Shown piece after piece: positions 50,060 to 61,617 of a stretch of 64,000 nt of DNA. The position numbers were made by a program, and so were the translations under genes. The notes under the pieces were generated by a model. The model was not told the origin of the DNA, did not search any database, and saw only the letters and a list, made by a program, of their open reading frames with translations. Numbering within the stretch: the stretch's first letter is position 1; each line of letters starts with the position of its first letter. Source of the stretch: Paramacrobiotus metropolitanus (Eukaryota > Tardigrada > Eutardigrada > Parachela > Macrobiotidae); NCBI RefSeq assembly GCF_019649055.1, contig NW_026570347.1:62001-126000 (forward strand). Reading direction: 5' to 3'.

Positions 50060-51052
50060 TTAGCTGACAATTCGGGCTGGAACCAGCACACAAAAGATGG
50101 GATTGCCATTCTCGTCCTTCAAACTCCATTGCACAACGACACTGATCTGTAAATAAATTACAGCGTTAAGTCAGTATTGGGGTACGAGTATACGTCAGAA
50201 TGCATTATCAGCACAGGCTTATCACTTATTAGCTATTAATATTACGGCCGCTCTAGAAATAAGTTTTAAGCCGGTAGAAAGTACGAGCTTTGTCTTACCG
50301 AAGGATAGATGTTCTGGATGAAGAGGTTATCCTGGTAAGTATAGGTTTGTCCAGCAGCAACCGGGCAGGTGATACCAGACCCTTGACAACCATCAGGATT
50401 GGGAAGCGGGAATTTGACGGGGATCTTATTGATAATGCCGTACACTTCCGATGTCAGTTTGCTGCTGGCTTGGTCTGAAGCAAGTCAGGAAATATTTAAA
50501 TGCCATTAAAACCACCATATGTAACCATTAGCACATTTTATAAAATCTATTGTCCATGTTGTATTGATTATATGATTTAGAATTTAAATGAAAAACGCCT
50601 GTTGCTTAATAAAAAGGCGGAAATACGAATATACTCTGCAGTGCGCACTGGCTTAGGCTGCATAGCTGTCTGAATAATATTGGTATTTGTACCACTTGAC
50701 ATTTGACACTACTAAGCGCTTACTGGGTGTGAAATTGACTTGAAAGGTGACATTCGTTCCCTTCTTCAGATCGCAGGGCTGCGAAGAGCAGGGCTCCACG
50801 ACAACATAGTTGCATGTGCCAGTGGCACCGGGAAGTGCCTTAGCGGTGGGCAATTTGGACGCTGTTACAACAAATCATAAGTATTTAAAGATAATACTGC
50901 GTTTAACAACAGAAAAAGCGGGAGCTGGCCGCAAAATCTCTCCGTTTCTCTTATCCAGAATTGTCCAACCTACATTTGCAGTTGTTGCATGGCATCTGGA
51001 GAGCCGCCGCAAATCCACAGAGGACAGCAAACAAAACGACGTATTTCATCAT
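50060..51052 (-). CDS. NPC2: Secreted ML-domain protein, NPC2-like
   Basis: Secreted or lysosomal lipid-binding protein of the MD-2-related lipid-recognition family. Vertebrate NPC2 carries cholesterol in lysosomes; arthropod relatives also act in immune or chemical sensing. Four exons on the minus strand: 50974-51052, 50724-50861, 50299-50474 and 50060-50146, giving 159 residues. A signal peptide (MMKYVVLFAVLCGFAAA) starts the protein. NPC2 landmarks are VVVEPCSSQPCDLKKGTNVT, then VYGIINKIPVKFPLPNPDGC, GSGITCPV, and a C-terminal VVVQWSLKDENG..IFC segment. The paired cysteines are kept. The first-exon donor is ambiguous by a few bases; the phase-1 choice gives the best continuity. Neighbouring minus-strand genes are also secreted proteins. 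Confidence 0.9.
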
Positions 51053-51735
51053 TTTTAATACCGAAGAGTTAAACGACCTCGAAGATGCGTAGGCAAATTT
51101 GTTGAATCTGCAAAACTGGAGGGTACCAAAGCCAAGCGCGAACTGCAACAGTGCCTTGCCGATTACGAATGACTCCCACAGCGTCTTAATTACGTTTACC
51201 AGGCTTTTATCCGTTCTCTACGCTACATTTCGATTCGCGCTTTCTTAATCACCCGACGATAGATGGGGCTTCCCTTTTACTTGTATCAACAGCGCCTTCG
51301 ACAACAATCTGACACCAGATAGGCTTTTCCTCTCAAAGGTCAAAGTGCAGCGCCGTCTTCAGCCTATCTCGCGCTGTCGTGTCAGTTGTGCGTACAACCC
51401 GCCAACAACTGGAATTACTGGATACAGAAAATTACTTGGTTGTTTAATTTGCTGCAGTTCACTGCGAAAGTTTACTCTGTAGCGCTGATATCCTATCGTA
51501 AGCTGCTATCTCCCAAATCGACCACTTCGAGGAAGTAATGCTGGGTTTCAGTGATACAAATGTGTCAGCTGCAAATTATCATATCGGCAGATTCTCTTCT
51601 TTTAGCATAGGATATGAGACAAGGCTAAACAATGCAGGTTGTAATCTATCGGACATTGCACATCGATTCCGCTGATTATGGAAAACAAACGCATTGATCT
51701 TCATTTTCATGGCTGAAATAAAAAATTCTGCTTAA
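51053..51735. other. Intergenic spacer
   Basis: About 680 bases between the start of the NPC2-like gene and the stop codon of the downstream GH18 gene. No exon was seen. It should contain the NPC2-like promoter and the 3' flank of the GH18-LysM gene. Confidence 0.4.
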
Positions 51736-54700
51736 TCATATGTGGATTTCTTCTCCGGGAAAAAGTGCATCCCAATTATTCTTCCACGGATTACGCTGCT
51801 GCAGATCGGCAAGAGATAGCCCATTGCTGTTTGCAATATCCCACGCTGTTTCTCCACGTTTTACGACGTGCACCCTAAAACAATTTAAATATGTCCATAT
51901 GGTCGAAAATTTTTCCAACTGATTTAAATGGCCAAAATAAAGTACAGTAATACATTTTATTATTTTTTATTATTACGCTATTTGCTTATATTTGTCACAG
52001 TACTGACACTTCAAGAGACAAGACATCAGCAGTACTACAAAGTGGTATAATACTGTGCAGTTGCCGAACTTATATTTACAATAAGCGATTTACCTTCCTC
52101 CTTTTTTTCCTGTTGACTGCGGTAACGCGACACATAATTTTTCTCCCTGCGTAATAAAATTCAAATCCGCTTTGCCCGGATTGAATTCTCGCAAATCTTC
52201 CAACGAAATCTCATGCAATTTGGCAATATTCCACGCTGTATCTCCAGTTTTAACTATGTAGGTGTTGGCGCAGTTATTTGGTTTCGTGCTTGGTGTGGTG
52301 GTCAGCACCGGAACGTGATTCGCCGATGCCACTGGATGGTTAATGGAAGGATTAGCAATGGGCAGCATCTGTGGCGTTAACGCTGGATTCAGTGCGCCGG
52401 GAATAATCGCCGGGCTTAGCGCCGTGACATTAACATACAAATAGGGTGTCTGTACGTGGATGGGTGTTTTGGTTTCCGGTGACATGGTCAGCATGCGTTT
52501 AACGGTCTGCAGTAATGGGAAACGAGATTGATAACAGCCGCCTCGAAAGTCATCCAGCGTCATTTCCCATACAAAAACACCCGCGTATCCACTTTGTCGC
52601 ACCCACATGACCTATCCAGAATAAAGAGCAGTTTTAGCTAACTAAGCAGAAAAATAATTTTTTTACTGAAAAGTTTGTTTTAAGTCTAATTATTTAATTT
52701 GCTGTTCTGAGACATGATGTGTCATATTAGGTGTTCTGTAGTGTATTTTGGAAATAAAGCGTATGCCGTTTTCGGCTGACTTATAAGTTTAAAATCCCAT
52801 GGGAAATTAGCTACCGTGATGGAACTATACATATTACTTATCGTTAATGGAACTATTAAGAATTCTGTTTGCTGTAAGCTACTGTAGCAATAACGTCTTC
52901 AAATCATACTTAGCGGAATATATAAAAAATTGTCAGCAACGTGAAACCAGAGCAAAGTGCTGCAAAACGCTACCTTTTGACGAATGCTTTCCACGTCGTC
53001 GTAGCTGACCCACACGTGCTGTCCACTGGAATAGGGAACCCGTGCGTATCGATCGAAGTGCCGACGCAACTGTCCCGATTTAATAGCGGCGCAGATCTCA
53101 TAAAATCCCAAAAAACCCGGCTCTTCGGTGAATGCACCACCGGGTGCCGTGCCAATGGCATTCACGGACACGCCAGGATTGTCAGGGGTCAACAAAGCCC
53201 ACGCCCTTCCGTACAACGCCAGACCGACGGAAATAATTGACTTTGGTATACCGACGGCCTCCCATTCACGCACCAGTGTTTCCTGGTTGCAGTAAAAATT
53301 ATTTTCGGAGGTTATACATTTGCAGGTAAATACAAGTAAAGTACTGTGATCTACTTACGACATTTAGTCCCTGATGAGGATCTGATGGTGATTTTATCAG
53401 AGGAGCATTGTGTCCAGTTTTGTTCGGTTCCCACGTTGGGCCATGGAAATCATAAGCCATGAGATTCATTATATCCAACGTTCTAAGGGAGTACACGTTC
53501 AATGAATTAGTGTTCTCCACAATAAAATTATTCAGTGAATCAGTGCTATATTGTTGGTTTCTAAATTTCAGCGGTACTTTCATTCATATTTCACACTCTA
53601 CATTTTATTCCATCTCTACTGATGGTGAGTAGAGTACAGCATCTCGTAACAATGTGCATTAGCCCGTTGTGTTATTTTACTACGACTTCTCTTGTCTTTA
53701 CAAAATATGGGTTACGCGTACGAGTGTAGAAAATTGCTCGAGAAAATGCTCGAGAAATTGCTCGAGAAAATGCAACCGTTATTTGTTTATGTAGCCTGCC
53801 CGATTATTATTCCACTTTTACAGGAAGCGATCGCAAATTCGCAATAATGGTCAACATAGTCAAATTATGCACCAACCGTGCCATAACCAACGGGTTGTAA
53901 CCTCCTCGAGATGCCGATGCTACCGCTGCCGCTAATAACAGTCGAGGTCGCGAAAGCAATCTGGCTTCTGCTTCAAATGCCACTCGTAGTTCCTGAAAAG
54001 CGATATTTATCGATATATCATAATAACAGCTAACGCCATGCACAGATATGGGAGTATTCGTAGGGTTACAATATTGGCAATAACCGGAAAAGGTTCACAG
54101 GTTACAATATGGTTCGGCAATTCACAGTAAGTTTCACATCATGTATTTTATTTAGGATGGAGACCTTTAGCAATGCAGTGAAAGCCTCTCCCATTGAATG
54201 CGGTGGATATTCCCAGTCGATGTCCAGTCCATCCAATCTGTATCCGAATAGATTGCCTCATTCATTAAATATATATTACTGTAGCTACTACTTTTGTTTT
54301 TACTGGTCAGGTGTTTCGGTGTCTGTACAGCGCAGCCCGCACGACAGATTGAAACAATTAGTCTAGAATGTATTTGTTGTGTGATAGCGAAATATGCATA
54401 ATGCAGTTGTGCAGGCTAATTTTACTGGGACAGATTGAAGCGGGAAATAAAACAAGTGGCATACAAAAGTATAAGTACTTATTTATTGTTTATCGTAAAA
54501 AAACGGCGTAAATCCTTACCCCCATTGACGCAATCTGCTTAATACTGAATCCACAAAAATTGTCCGATTCTCAGCAGCAGCAACCATAGATGGAAACTGA
54601 TGCGATAAATTCCATCCTCCCACGCTCAACAATATTTTAAGCTTTGGGAAATAAACCTTAAAATTGTTGAGCTGATGGAATTTCACTGTAAATATTTCGA

Positions 54701-55330
54701 ACTCACAATAAAGGGTGCGTTTCCGCTACAGTACGTACCATGTTATGACAAGGACGGCATAAATTTTTTAGTGAAGGCATGAAAAAATTTGGCATAGCCT
54801 ATGAACGATTTTTAATTCAATCTTTCTGCATCGCGTACGTGTTTCACCTCATCTTGTTATAAATTTTATTTCATGACTGCATTATAAATACTTTATTAAT
54901 TTAAAATACTGTACTATAATATTTTCTTAGCGGTTTAGTTGTGTTCCTTACATTCATCTGACGGTTTCACAACTAAAAAGTTGTTATGAATCCCCGCGAA
55001 AGCATAGCAGATGTAGGTGCACATGCTGGGATCGATATCCGATATTTCGAACCTGCCGGTTCCGGGCCTCGTGTCCGCCCATTCCGGTAGATAGCAACCT
55101 CGGTGAGGTAATTCAAGTTCTGGTTCTGCACGTAAAAATAAATGTTTCATTATCAATTAAATTAACCTTTCAGTCAGATGGGGAATGTTGTGGGACAACT
55201 TTGTCCTATGGCCCCATTACAAGTACATATTGCTGAACTGACCAATATCCTGGAGAGCATCTATTGTGGAAATAAATATAACAAAGATCGATATGATAAA
55301 CACACATTGCGCGGAGTCAAGTTGGATCAT
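51736..55330 (-). CDS. Secreted GH18 chitinase with two C-terminal LysM domains
   Basis: Predicted endochitinase that hydrolyses beta-1,4-linked N-acetylglucosamine outside the cell. Nine exons: 55243-55330, 54952-55125, 54520-54685, 54165-54237, 53877-53992, 53359-53482, 52974-53282, 52094-52611, 51736-51874; 1707 bases, 568 residues. Order: signal peptide (CVFIISIFVIFISTIDA), GH18 domain from RGCYLPEW (about 35-390) with SVGGW and the complete catalytic motif DGLDIDWE (Glu152), MNLMAYDFHG, and GYAGVFVWEMTLDDF. A Thr/Pro-rich linker follows, then LysM 1 (YIVKTGDTAWNIAK, about 468-513) and LysM 2 (VHVVKRGETAWDIAN, 524-568). LysM binds chitin or peptidoglycan. Most animal chitinases carry CBM14 instead; GH18-LysM pairings are known in nematodes, fungi and plants. 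The signal-peptide exon was found from its donor and phase. Confidence 0.92.
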
Positions 55331-56336
55331 GCTGGTTGTAAATGCAGAAGTTTAGACATTTGAACCAGAAGAACGTAATCCACAAAAGAAATGTCGGCTG
55401 TAGCTATTACTGTAACAAATCCGTGCACAGAAACAAGCTCGGAAAAGGACTAGTTGTACTAAATGATACACCGTTACTAAAACTGAATTAATTCAATGGC
55501 ATCCTTGATTGTTAGTGTTACCATTAATTTTATGCTTACCTTGAAATACTTTTTCTCCAAGTGGTCAGTTTGCGCTGTCTGCTACAATGCTGGATAACCA
55601 TGTTGTCATACATTTTTAATACATAATCGATAATAATTTAATATCTACACAATCGCAGCCAATGTCAAACCTGCTACCTAATCGCGCGTGGTCAATTTAT
55701 TGAGACTGAACTTTTTTAGACCATTTTAGGTTTTAGTCGCCTTAGATTTAGGCATGCCCATCCCATGTGTTGTAGACTTGTAGGTATATATATAGTATAC
55801 CTACCGGCATTCTCTTCGCAGTATAAGAGTAAGTATCAGCTGTATACGTATTGTACACAGTTTATAGTTTGTGTCGCAGTTCTATTTGAGTACAAAATAT
55901 AATGCAATCTTAAAATTGCGATGCACATGCATGGCATGTACAATTCACTTTTTTACCTTTTACCGATAAAGTTAGTCGGGAATCTCGAAATAGGCAGGTT
56001 AAATATGCGATATCGTGGTTCATAATCATGTTTCTTTTAATTTTCTCAGGTGAGCGCAGTTTTGTCCAACATACAGAAATATAGAAAGCCAACATTTTTT
56101 AGTCAACTTCTACGTAAGTAGGAAACGGCCACGCAGTATTTGGATGGATTTAATGGACTTCAACGAAATACAAACATTAACGGAAACATTATTCTGGTAA
56201 CGACATTTATGCGCTTGTACAAAAGTAACATACAAATACAATGTAGTTCAATTCCCCTAGCAATGATACTAACAATCGTGAGTTCGTAACTGCTTAAACA
56301 AAAAAATTATATTATGTTGAAATACTGATTAAGTGA

Positions 56337-59189
56337 TCAGAACTTCTTTTTCATAATCTCCTCGTGCTGCTCACATCCTTTGACAGATGCAGCATAATTG
56401 CAACCCAGAATCAGTGGATCGAATATAGTGCCCGGACCACAAGGGAATCTGTAAGCCTTCCCGCCATAATCACAACTGCAGTACGCGCCCATGCAGCTTC
56501 CCAGGGCGTATACTCCCACAGCGCGATCCAAACAGAACTTTCGATCGCATTCTAAAATATTTCAGGAGATAAATTTCTCAGGAATTTACACGGTGTATGA
56601 CCGCGCAGGAATAGCGAAAAAACACACAATCGCAATACCGTGTGTTGCTCATAAATCATAATAACCGCCCACATTGCCACAATCCTGTCTACTTCATTGG
56701 CAAAATAAAATGCAAAAAAATTCGAATAATTGTACAGTAACCTTTTATAATTGTATGCAGTAGTGCCTTAACAAGACTGAAAAGGTACGCGGCGGCGAGC
56801 AACACAGTACTAGTGTTACGTCTTTCTAAGGTGGTCATTTATCGTTTGAAATAGATAATTATAGCAAACAGCTTCGTTTAACTTTGTTAAAATCATAGCA
56901 CGAATGAAGGTCTGTTATCTATGCGCCTTCATTCGTGCTATGTTAAAATACAGTACGTACATGACATTACGCGCGTACATTACATTACATTATATAATAT
57001 TACGTACATTACGCGCGCTACTGTAAAATCGCGATCATACTAAAGGCGTATTAAATATTAGCATTTATTGCAGAATGCAGTCCCTTACCTCTTTTTTCTT
57101 GGAATTTCTCGATTGTAGTCGCACTAAACACATTTTCCACCGCCTGAAGCGCCGCAAACGAATCTTTTCCACAGCTTCCACTGAAATCTTCCATGCTCAG
57201 CTCGTAGAAATAAACACCTGCGTAACCTTTTTCCATCAGCCAGCGCGCCTTGATGGTGACGCTGACCACGTCGTCGTAGCTGACCCAGCGGGTTTCGTTG
57301 TCGTGCGCATACGGGGTCATGGTATCCGTATCGAAGACCCGCGTCAGGGTACCATTCGCAATTTCTTCACAGATATCATGGTAGAACATTACTCCCGGTT
57401 TGTTAGCATAACCCACAGCTGCCGCGGCGCCGGCCGCTGGAGCGCCGGCTTCGAAGCGGTGGACTTTCATTAAGGTCCACGCCGGTCCATATAAAGCCAG
57501 TCCCAGCACCATTTTCGATCTTGGTATACCCGCCGATACCCATGATTCCAAAGAGTATTCCTATGAAAAATTTGGCAAACAATCACAACATTGCCACATT
57601 CGGAGTACACCAAGATGCGACCAGGTAATTGTAGCACAATCTTACTACTGTTCCCGAATGTGAGCCGGGAATGGAAGTCCAGTACAACGGGGAATTATGC
57701 CCGGTTGAGGATGGCTGTGCCTCTGGATTGCGGTAATCGAACGTGTGAACTTCTACAATGTCTACTGAACTGCAACCAAAAAATAAATAATGAGATTTTA
57801 TATGTGAAAATTAGCGGTGTTTAGCAACGTCATAAAATCGCCTTTAAAGGTAGCCTTATACAGTCCTAACGTTTCCATATAAATGTGCGTACTCGTATAG
57901 TTCCCAGGTACTGATGGTAAGATGCAAACTTGTTGCCAACAAAAACTTAAATAAATGCTAGTAACCTGGAAATGAGTGCCGGGTCGATTTTTGACATTTT
58001 TGCGTCTTGACCAACATGCGTTCCCAGTATTAGGCGAGGCTTGGTGGAAATAGCTTCCGCATCGAATTTCGATCGAATTTCCTGTAACCAATCCGAACGC
58101 TGAAGTCCTTGTAAACAGTTTTATCTAATACAGTAGATATTTGCTAAAAATGCACGGTTACTCAAATTTTAAGCCAATGCAGTCACGAATTATTAAACAA
58201 TTTAATCAAAACGAAAATATTGAAAGTTTCTGTAGACTTACTTTTATGAGCATTGCCATCACATTAGCACTGGCATAGTCTACGAGATCCGTACGGAGTA
58301 CAATCCCATCCAGATTCCATATTCGCAGCTTTTCGAGGACCGTACTCACGAAATCCATGCGATTTTGCAGGAACACAAAGTGATTGGTCAAATGCTCAAT
58401 CCCCGCCGGATCCGTGTGATTAAGAATCAAGAACAAATTGATGTTCGGCACTACTGATCTTGTTAACTGAAGCATGCGGATAATTTCTGTAGAACAACAA
58501 GCAATAGCTTTATTAGCGCGGGAATACTACAGGTACGGTTTTGGGCAAATTAAATACCTTCGTCTTTTGGTTTTATCTGCAATTCATTGTCCTGTATTGT
58601 TGCGTAGCCGTATGTGATGTATGTGCACAAACTGGGCTTGAGATCGCTCAGCTTGAAATCTTTGCTGGAAAGGTCATGGACCGTTTCTCCCAGTAAGTAG
58701 CAGCCGCGGTGAGGAAATATCAAGCTCGGATGGATCGGAACTGAAAATCATAAAATATAGTGTTCAACCGATTTCATTATCAGCAAAACTTTCCCAAAAC
58801 TTTTATGAATTTTAATCGTTCGTAATCGTTAGATGTCTTCATGATCCAATATAAAACAGACCACAATGTAGCGCATGCTCTGCCAACGCTTCGAAATTAA
58901 TTTATGCACTGTGTTTCCGAGTTTTCAAAATCCATTATGCAATATACCAAAAAAGTGCCGAAATCGAAATTATGATTTGGAGGGAATGCAAAAGCTTGTT
59001 GAGCGACGATTTCGTATTCCGTTCCTTAAACTGCAACATAATTATCAGCGCTGGCCGCGCGCGCCGACCATGCAAATTCAACAATCTGTTGTTTGCTTAC
59101 GTACCTTCAGAATTTATTACGCAAATCAGACTGCCATAGATGGCAATAAAAATTAAAGAAATACCGAAAAGCCGTCTGAGTGCGATCAT
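56337..59189 (-). CDS. Chitinase-like GH18 protein with degenerate active site and C-terminal CBM14-like domain
   Basis: Secreted GH18-fold protein, probably a chitin-binding lectin, not an enzyme. Seven exons: 59105-59189, 58558-58740, 58242-58486, 57966-58081, 57646-57769, 57089-57560 and 56337-56551; 1440 bases, 479 residues. A signal peptide (FGISLIFIAIYGSLICV) is followed by the GH18 domain from PHRGCYLL. Where the family has DGxDxDWE this protein reads DGIVLRTD (from Asp149), so the general acid Glu is replaced by Asp156 and the preceding catalytic Asp is absent. The upstream SVGG motif is also lost (LFLILNHTD). Elsewhere the fold is well kept: VEVHTFDYRNPE, LGLALYGPAW, WVSYDDVVS and GYAGVYFYELSMEDFSG. 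The last exon holds a Cys-rich CBM14/peritrophin-A-like domain. Exons of 116 and 124 bases match the downstream GH18-LysM gene exactly, indicating tandem duplication. Confidence 0.9.
56894..56942. repeat. Inverted repeat: 17-bp perfect stem, 15-base loop
   Basis: The arm catagcacgaatgaagg (56894-56910) is exactly complementary to 56926-56942. It lies in the last intron of the inactive chitinase-like gene. The adjacent 56945-57030 is rich in tacgtacatta/acgcgcg repeats, so the hairpin may be part of a small repetitive element. Confidence 0.75.
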
Positions 59190-60674
59190 TTTGACAAAAT
59201 TAATTAGGTAAAAAACAGAACTGATACATAGCTCCTGATCTCCGTGAGCCGACTTTTTCAAATAAACACGCTAATTTAGATCGTGCATTGCATGCTCATC
59301 TGGACCACGAATAAGCAAGAGGGCAATAAAATAATTCCCCACAAAAGTAATCACTCTTTCCAGCGATTTTGCTTACGATCTGATTACACGTAGACACACT
59401 TCAACATCTACGCGACTACAGTACATCTAAAATTAACGATAAGGCTAGCTTACAATTAACTAATCCAGGTTGAAAACACAATGCGTATTATACGACAATT
59501 GTTCGGATTTGTACTGGGTGTATACTTGCGAATCAGGTCCATATGTTGCCTCTTTTGCATTAGATGCCTCTACCGGTTTGCTTGAAACGACTTGGGATGA
59601 CACAGTTTAATATAATTGTTAATCATTGTAACGCTGTGACGATTAAATGATTAGTCTGTGCTCGTATAAGTATAACTGCAAATTGAAGCTTCTTCCGAAC
59701 ATCAACGCATTTAATGGAGTGGCATTTAATAGAACACAATTATTTAATAACAATGCTCATCTAAAAAATAAAAACTGAACGCCGACCAGAAAGACGAGAC
59801 TTGGTGCAGTTGTTTGAAAGCAGCAAACGCGGTTTATATCTCATGAAATGTCGCAAACCAACCGTACCGTACTTCTCACAGGGTCTGCATCATTGCAGTA
59901 TTAAATTATTCGTAAATATTTTAGTAATGGGATCAATGTACAATTCATCTTTTTGCGAGGCATACAATTATTTTCACTTTCTGGGAAATCTTAAGCCGCG
60001 GATACAGCTCTATGCACAATAAATACACATTGCTTGCCATAAGAATTTTGCATTTTTGTATAACAGCACATACAAGTCTGTACAAAAAATACTTATATTA
60101 TAGCATACGATACAGTAGAACGAGAAGCTGATCCTTTGTGCAGTTAATGCAGGGAGTAATTCTGGAATAATAATATCGTTTAATCATCTTACTAGGTAGC
60201 CTTCTAAGGTTCAACCTGTGCGGTGGCTTTTCTTGAAATTTTCGTGTATTGGATAAATATTGACTGCCATCGCTTCCAGCACCTTTTTCAATATATGGCA
60301 CCAGGTTAGTAACTCTAGTACAAAAAAAGCTTTCACCACCACCAGCGATTATTATCTTGGACGCGCTTTATAAAAAATAAGCCGGACTATTAGCAATAAT
60401 TCTGAAAAGACACCAGGAACACAAAACATTCCACAATCGCGGAACACCTTAATTTTCGATGCGGAACTTTTGATACTTCTACTGGGACTGCATGTTATGT
60501 ACTGTATATGCCGCACCACAACAGTGTATCTGTACAAACCAGACGCGGTTATCTGGAAGTGTAGCTATACATTCAGATGATATATGCAGCTAATTGTCAG
60601 CTAGGCGGATAGTTGTTACGTAAACAACCCCAAGGCATAGTAAAATTTTAACATTGTAAGGAAAATCTGGAATA
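59190..60674. other. Intergenic region between divergent secreted-protein genes
   Basis: No supported gene over about 1.5 kb. Minus-strand sequence at 60190-60300 has an exon-like frame ending near a gtaaga donor, but no partner. The region must contain the promoter of the chitinase-like gene (minus) and that of the peptide gene (plus). Confidence 0.4.
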
Positions 60675-60682
60675 TATATAAA
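60675..60682 (+). promoter_or_regulatory. TATA box of the Gly/Trp-rich peptide gene
   Basis: TATATAAA lies 96 bases upstream of the ATG at 60771. Transcription starting about 30 bases downstream would leave a leader of roughly 65 bases. It is the clearest TATA element seen in the window, in keeping with a strongly or inducibly expressed secreted peptide gene. Confidence 0.6.
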
Positions 60683-60770
60683 GCGAGCACGGAGTTACAA
60701 CAATAATGCGATCTAAATTGTATTCTCCTCATTGGGATTTTCTATTGCTCAGCGTTCACCAATCAGCAAC

Positions 60771-61392
60771 ATGAGAACCGTAGTGACCCTGCTGTTGTTA
60801 GTAGCGGTGGTGCTCCTTGCCTCCGAAGGTAATTGACCCAGCTCCGTCCAACATTTCTTCGCGTAGTAGTGGTTTATGTTTTCGTTTTTAAATATCGCTT
60901 TACCAGCCGGTGCCTATGACTGCTGCAAATGCAAATGTTTCAAGGATAGTTATTTATGCACAGAAATCTGCATTTATGTAGTTTAAACTGCACCTGTTGC
61001 GTTTAGGTGTGGATGCTTGGAGAGGTGGATTCGGAGGTGGTTGGGGGCGCGGCGGATTTGGGCGTGGATGGGGGTAAGCAAAGATTTAAATTGCCTGATA
61101 TTATTACGTATGAATGTGTAGAATAAAGAATACAAAAATGAATAACAGCAAAACATATGGGATAAAAACTTCTTTTGCTTCCAGATTGGGAGGTTGGGGA
61201 TGGGGCGGATGGGGACTGGGCTGGGGTTGGCCTTACTATGGTAAGATTAATACTTTTAGCACAGAACCATAATTCCGCACATGTCAAATGAATATAAATT
61301 TTGGAAGGTAATCGCATTTGTTCCTCTTTTGAGCAGGCTATGGATGGGGCTGGCCCATGTGGGGGGGATGGGGTTTGTATGGCAAAAAGTAA
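60771..61392 (+). CDS. Small secreted Gly/Trp-rich peptide
   Basis: Four exons: 60771-60828, 61007-61073, 61185-61240 and 61337-61392; phases 1, 2, 1; 78 residues. A signal peptide (MRTVVTLLLLVAVVLLASEG, cleavage probably after VDA) is followed by a mature peptide built almost only of Gly, Trp and a few aromatic or basic residues, for example WRGGFGGGWGRGGFGRGWG and GGWGWGGWGLGWGWPYY, ending YGKK. Such peptides in ecdysozoans include antimicrobial peptides of the nematode nlp/caenacin type and cuticle components. The resemblance is compositional only. A TATA box lies upstream and an AATAAA at 61612-61617 downstream. The gene at 63436 has the same layout: signal-peptide exon, phase-1 intron, VDA cleavage motif. 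Confidence 0.82.
60907..60986 (+). CDS. Candidate alternative terminal exon: cysteine-rich peptide sharing the same signal peptide
   Basis: Lies inside the first intron of the Gly/Trp-rich peptide gene. It follows a good acceptor (taaatatcgctttaccag). Joined in phase 1 to the signal-peptide exon 60771-60828, it gives a 45-residue secreted precursor whose mature part is about AGAYDCCKCKCFKDSYLC followed by TEIC, and it ends at its own TAA. Six cysteines fall within eighteen residues. It has no in-phase donor to the next exon, so it would be an alternative last exon, not an extra one. An AATAAA at 61122-61127 could polyadenylate such a transcript. Whether it is used cannot be told from the sequence. 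Confidence 0.45.
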
Positions 61393-61611
61393 AAGTGCAC
61401 CCTTTGACCTTTGCCAGCCGGCCATATTCATCGAATTTGGCATTCGATACCGTGATATGTTTTCCTACTCACCTGAATTTATGTGTACAGCGGACATAAA
61501 TTACCATTATGTACAACCGTTCTCAATGTGTACCAAAATATTCCTGTTGTTGCGTTTAGCGGCTTTCGGTAGTAACTTGTAGGAGCATCTGTGCTCCAAG
61601 ACTCCAAATTG

Positions 61612-61617
61612 AATAAA
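61612..61617 (+). terminator. Polyadenylation signal of the Gly/Trp-rich peptide gene
   Basis: AATAAA located 220 bases after the stop codon at 61392. Confidence 0.5.

Noticed and set aside
57798-58091. Alternative extra exon in the chitinase-like gene (a YMETLG-type segment)
   Set aside because: Phases do not fit. The exon 57646-57769, encoding VDIVEVHTFDYRNPE, aligns far better with the paralogue and restores a continuous frame.
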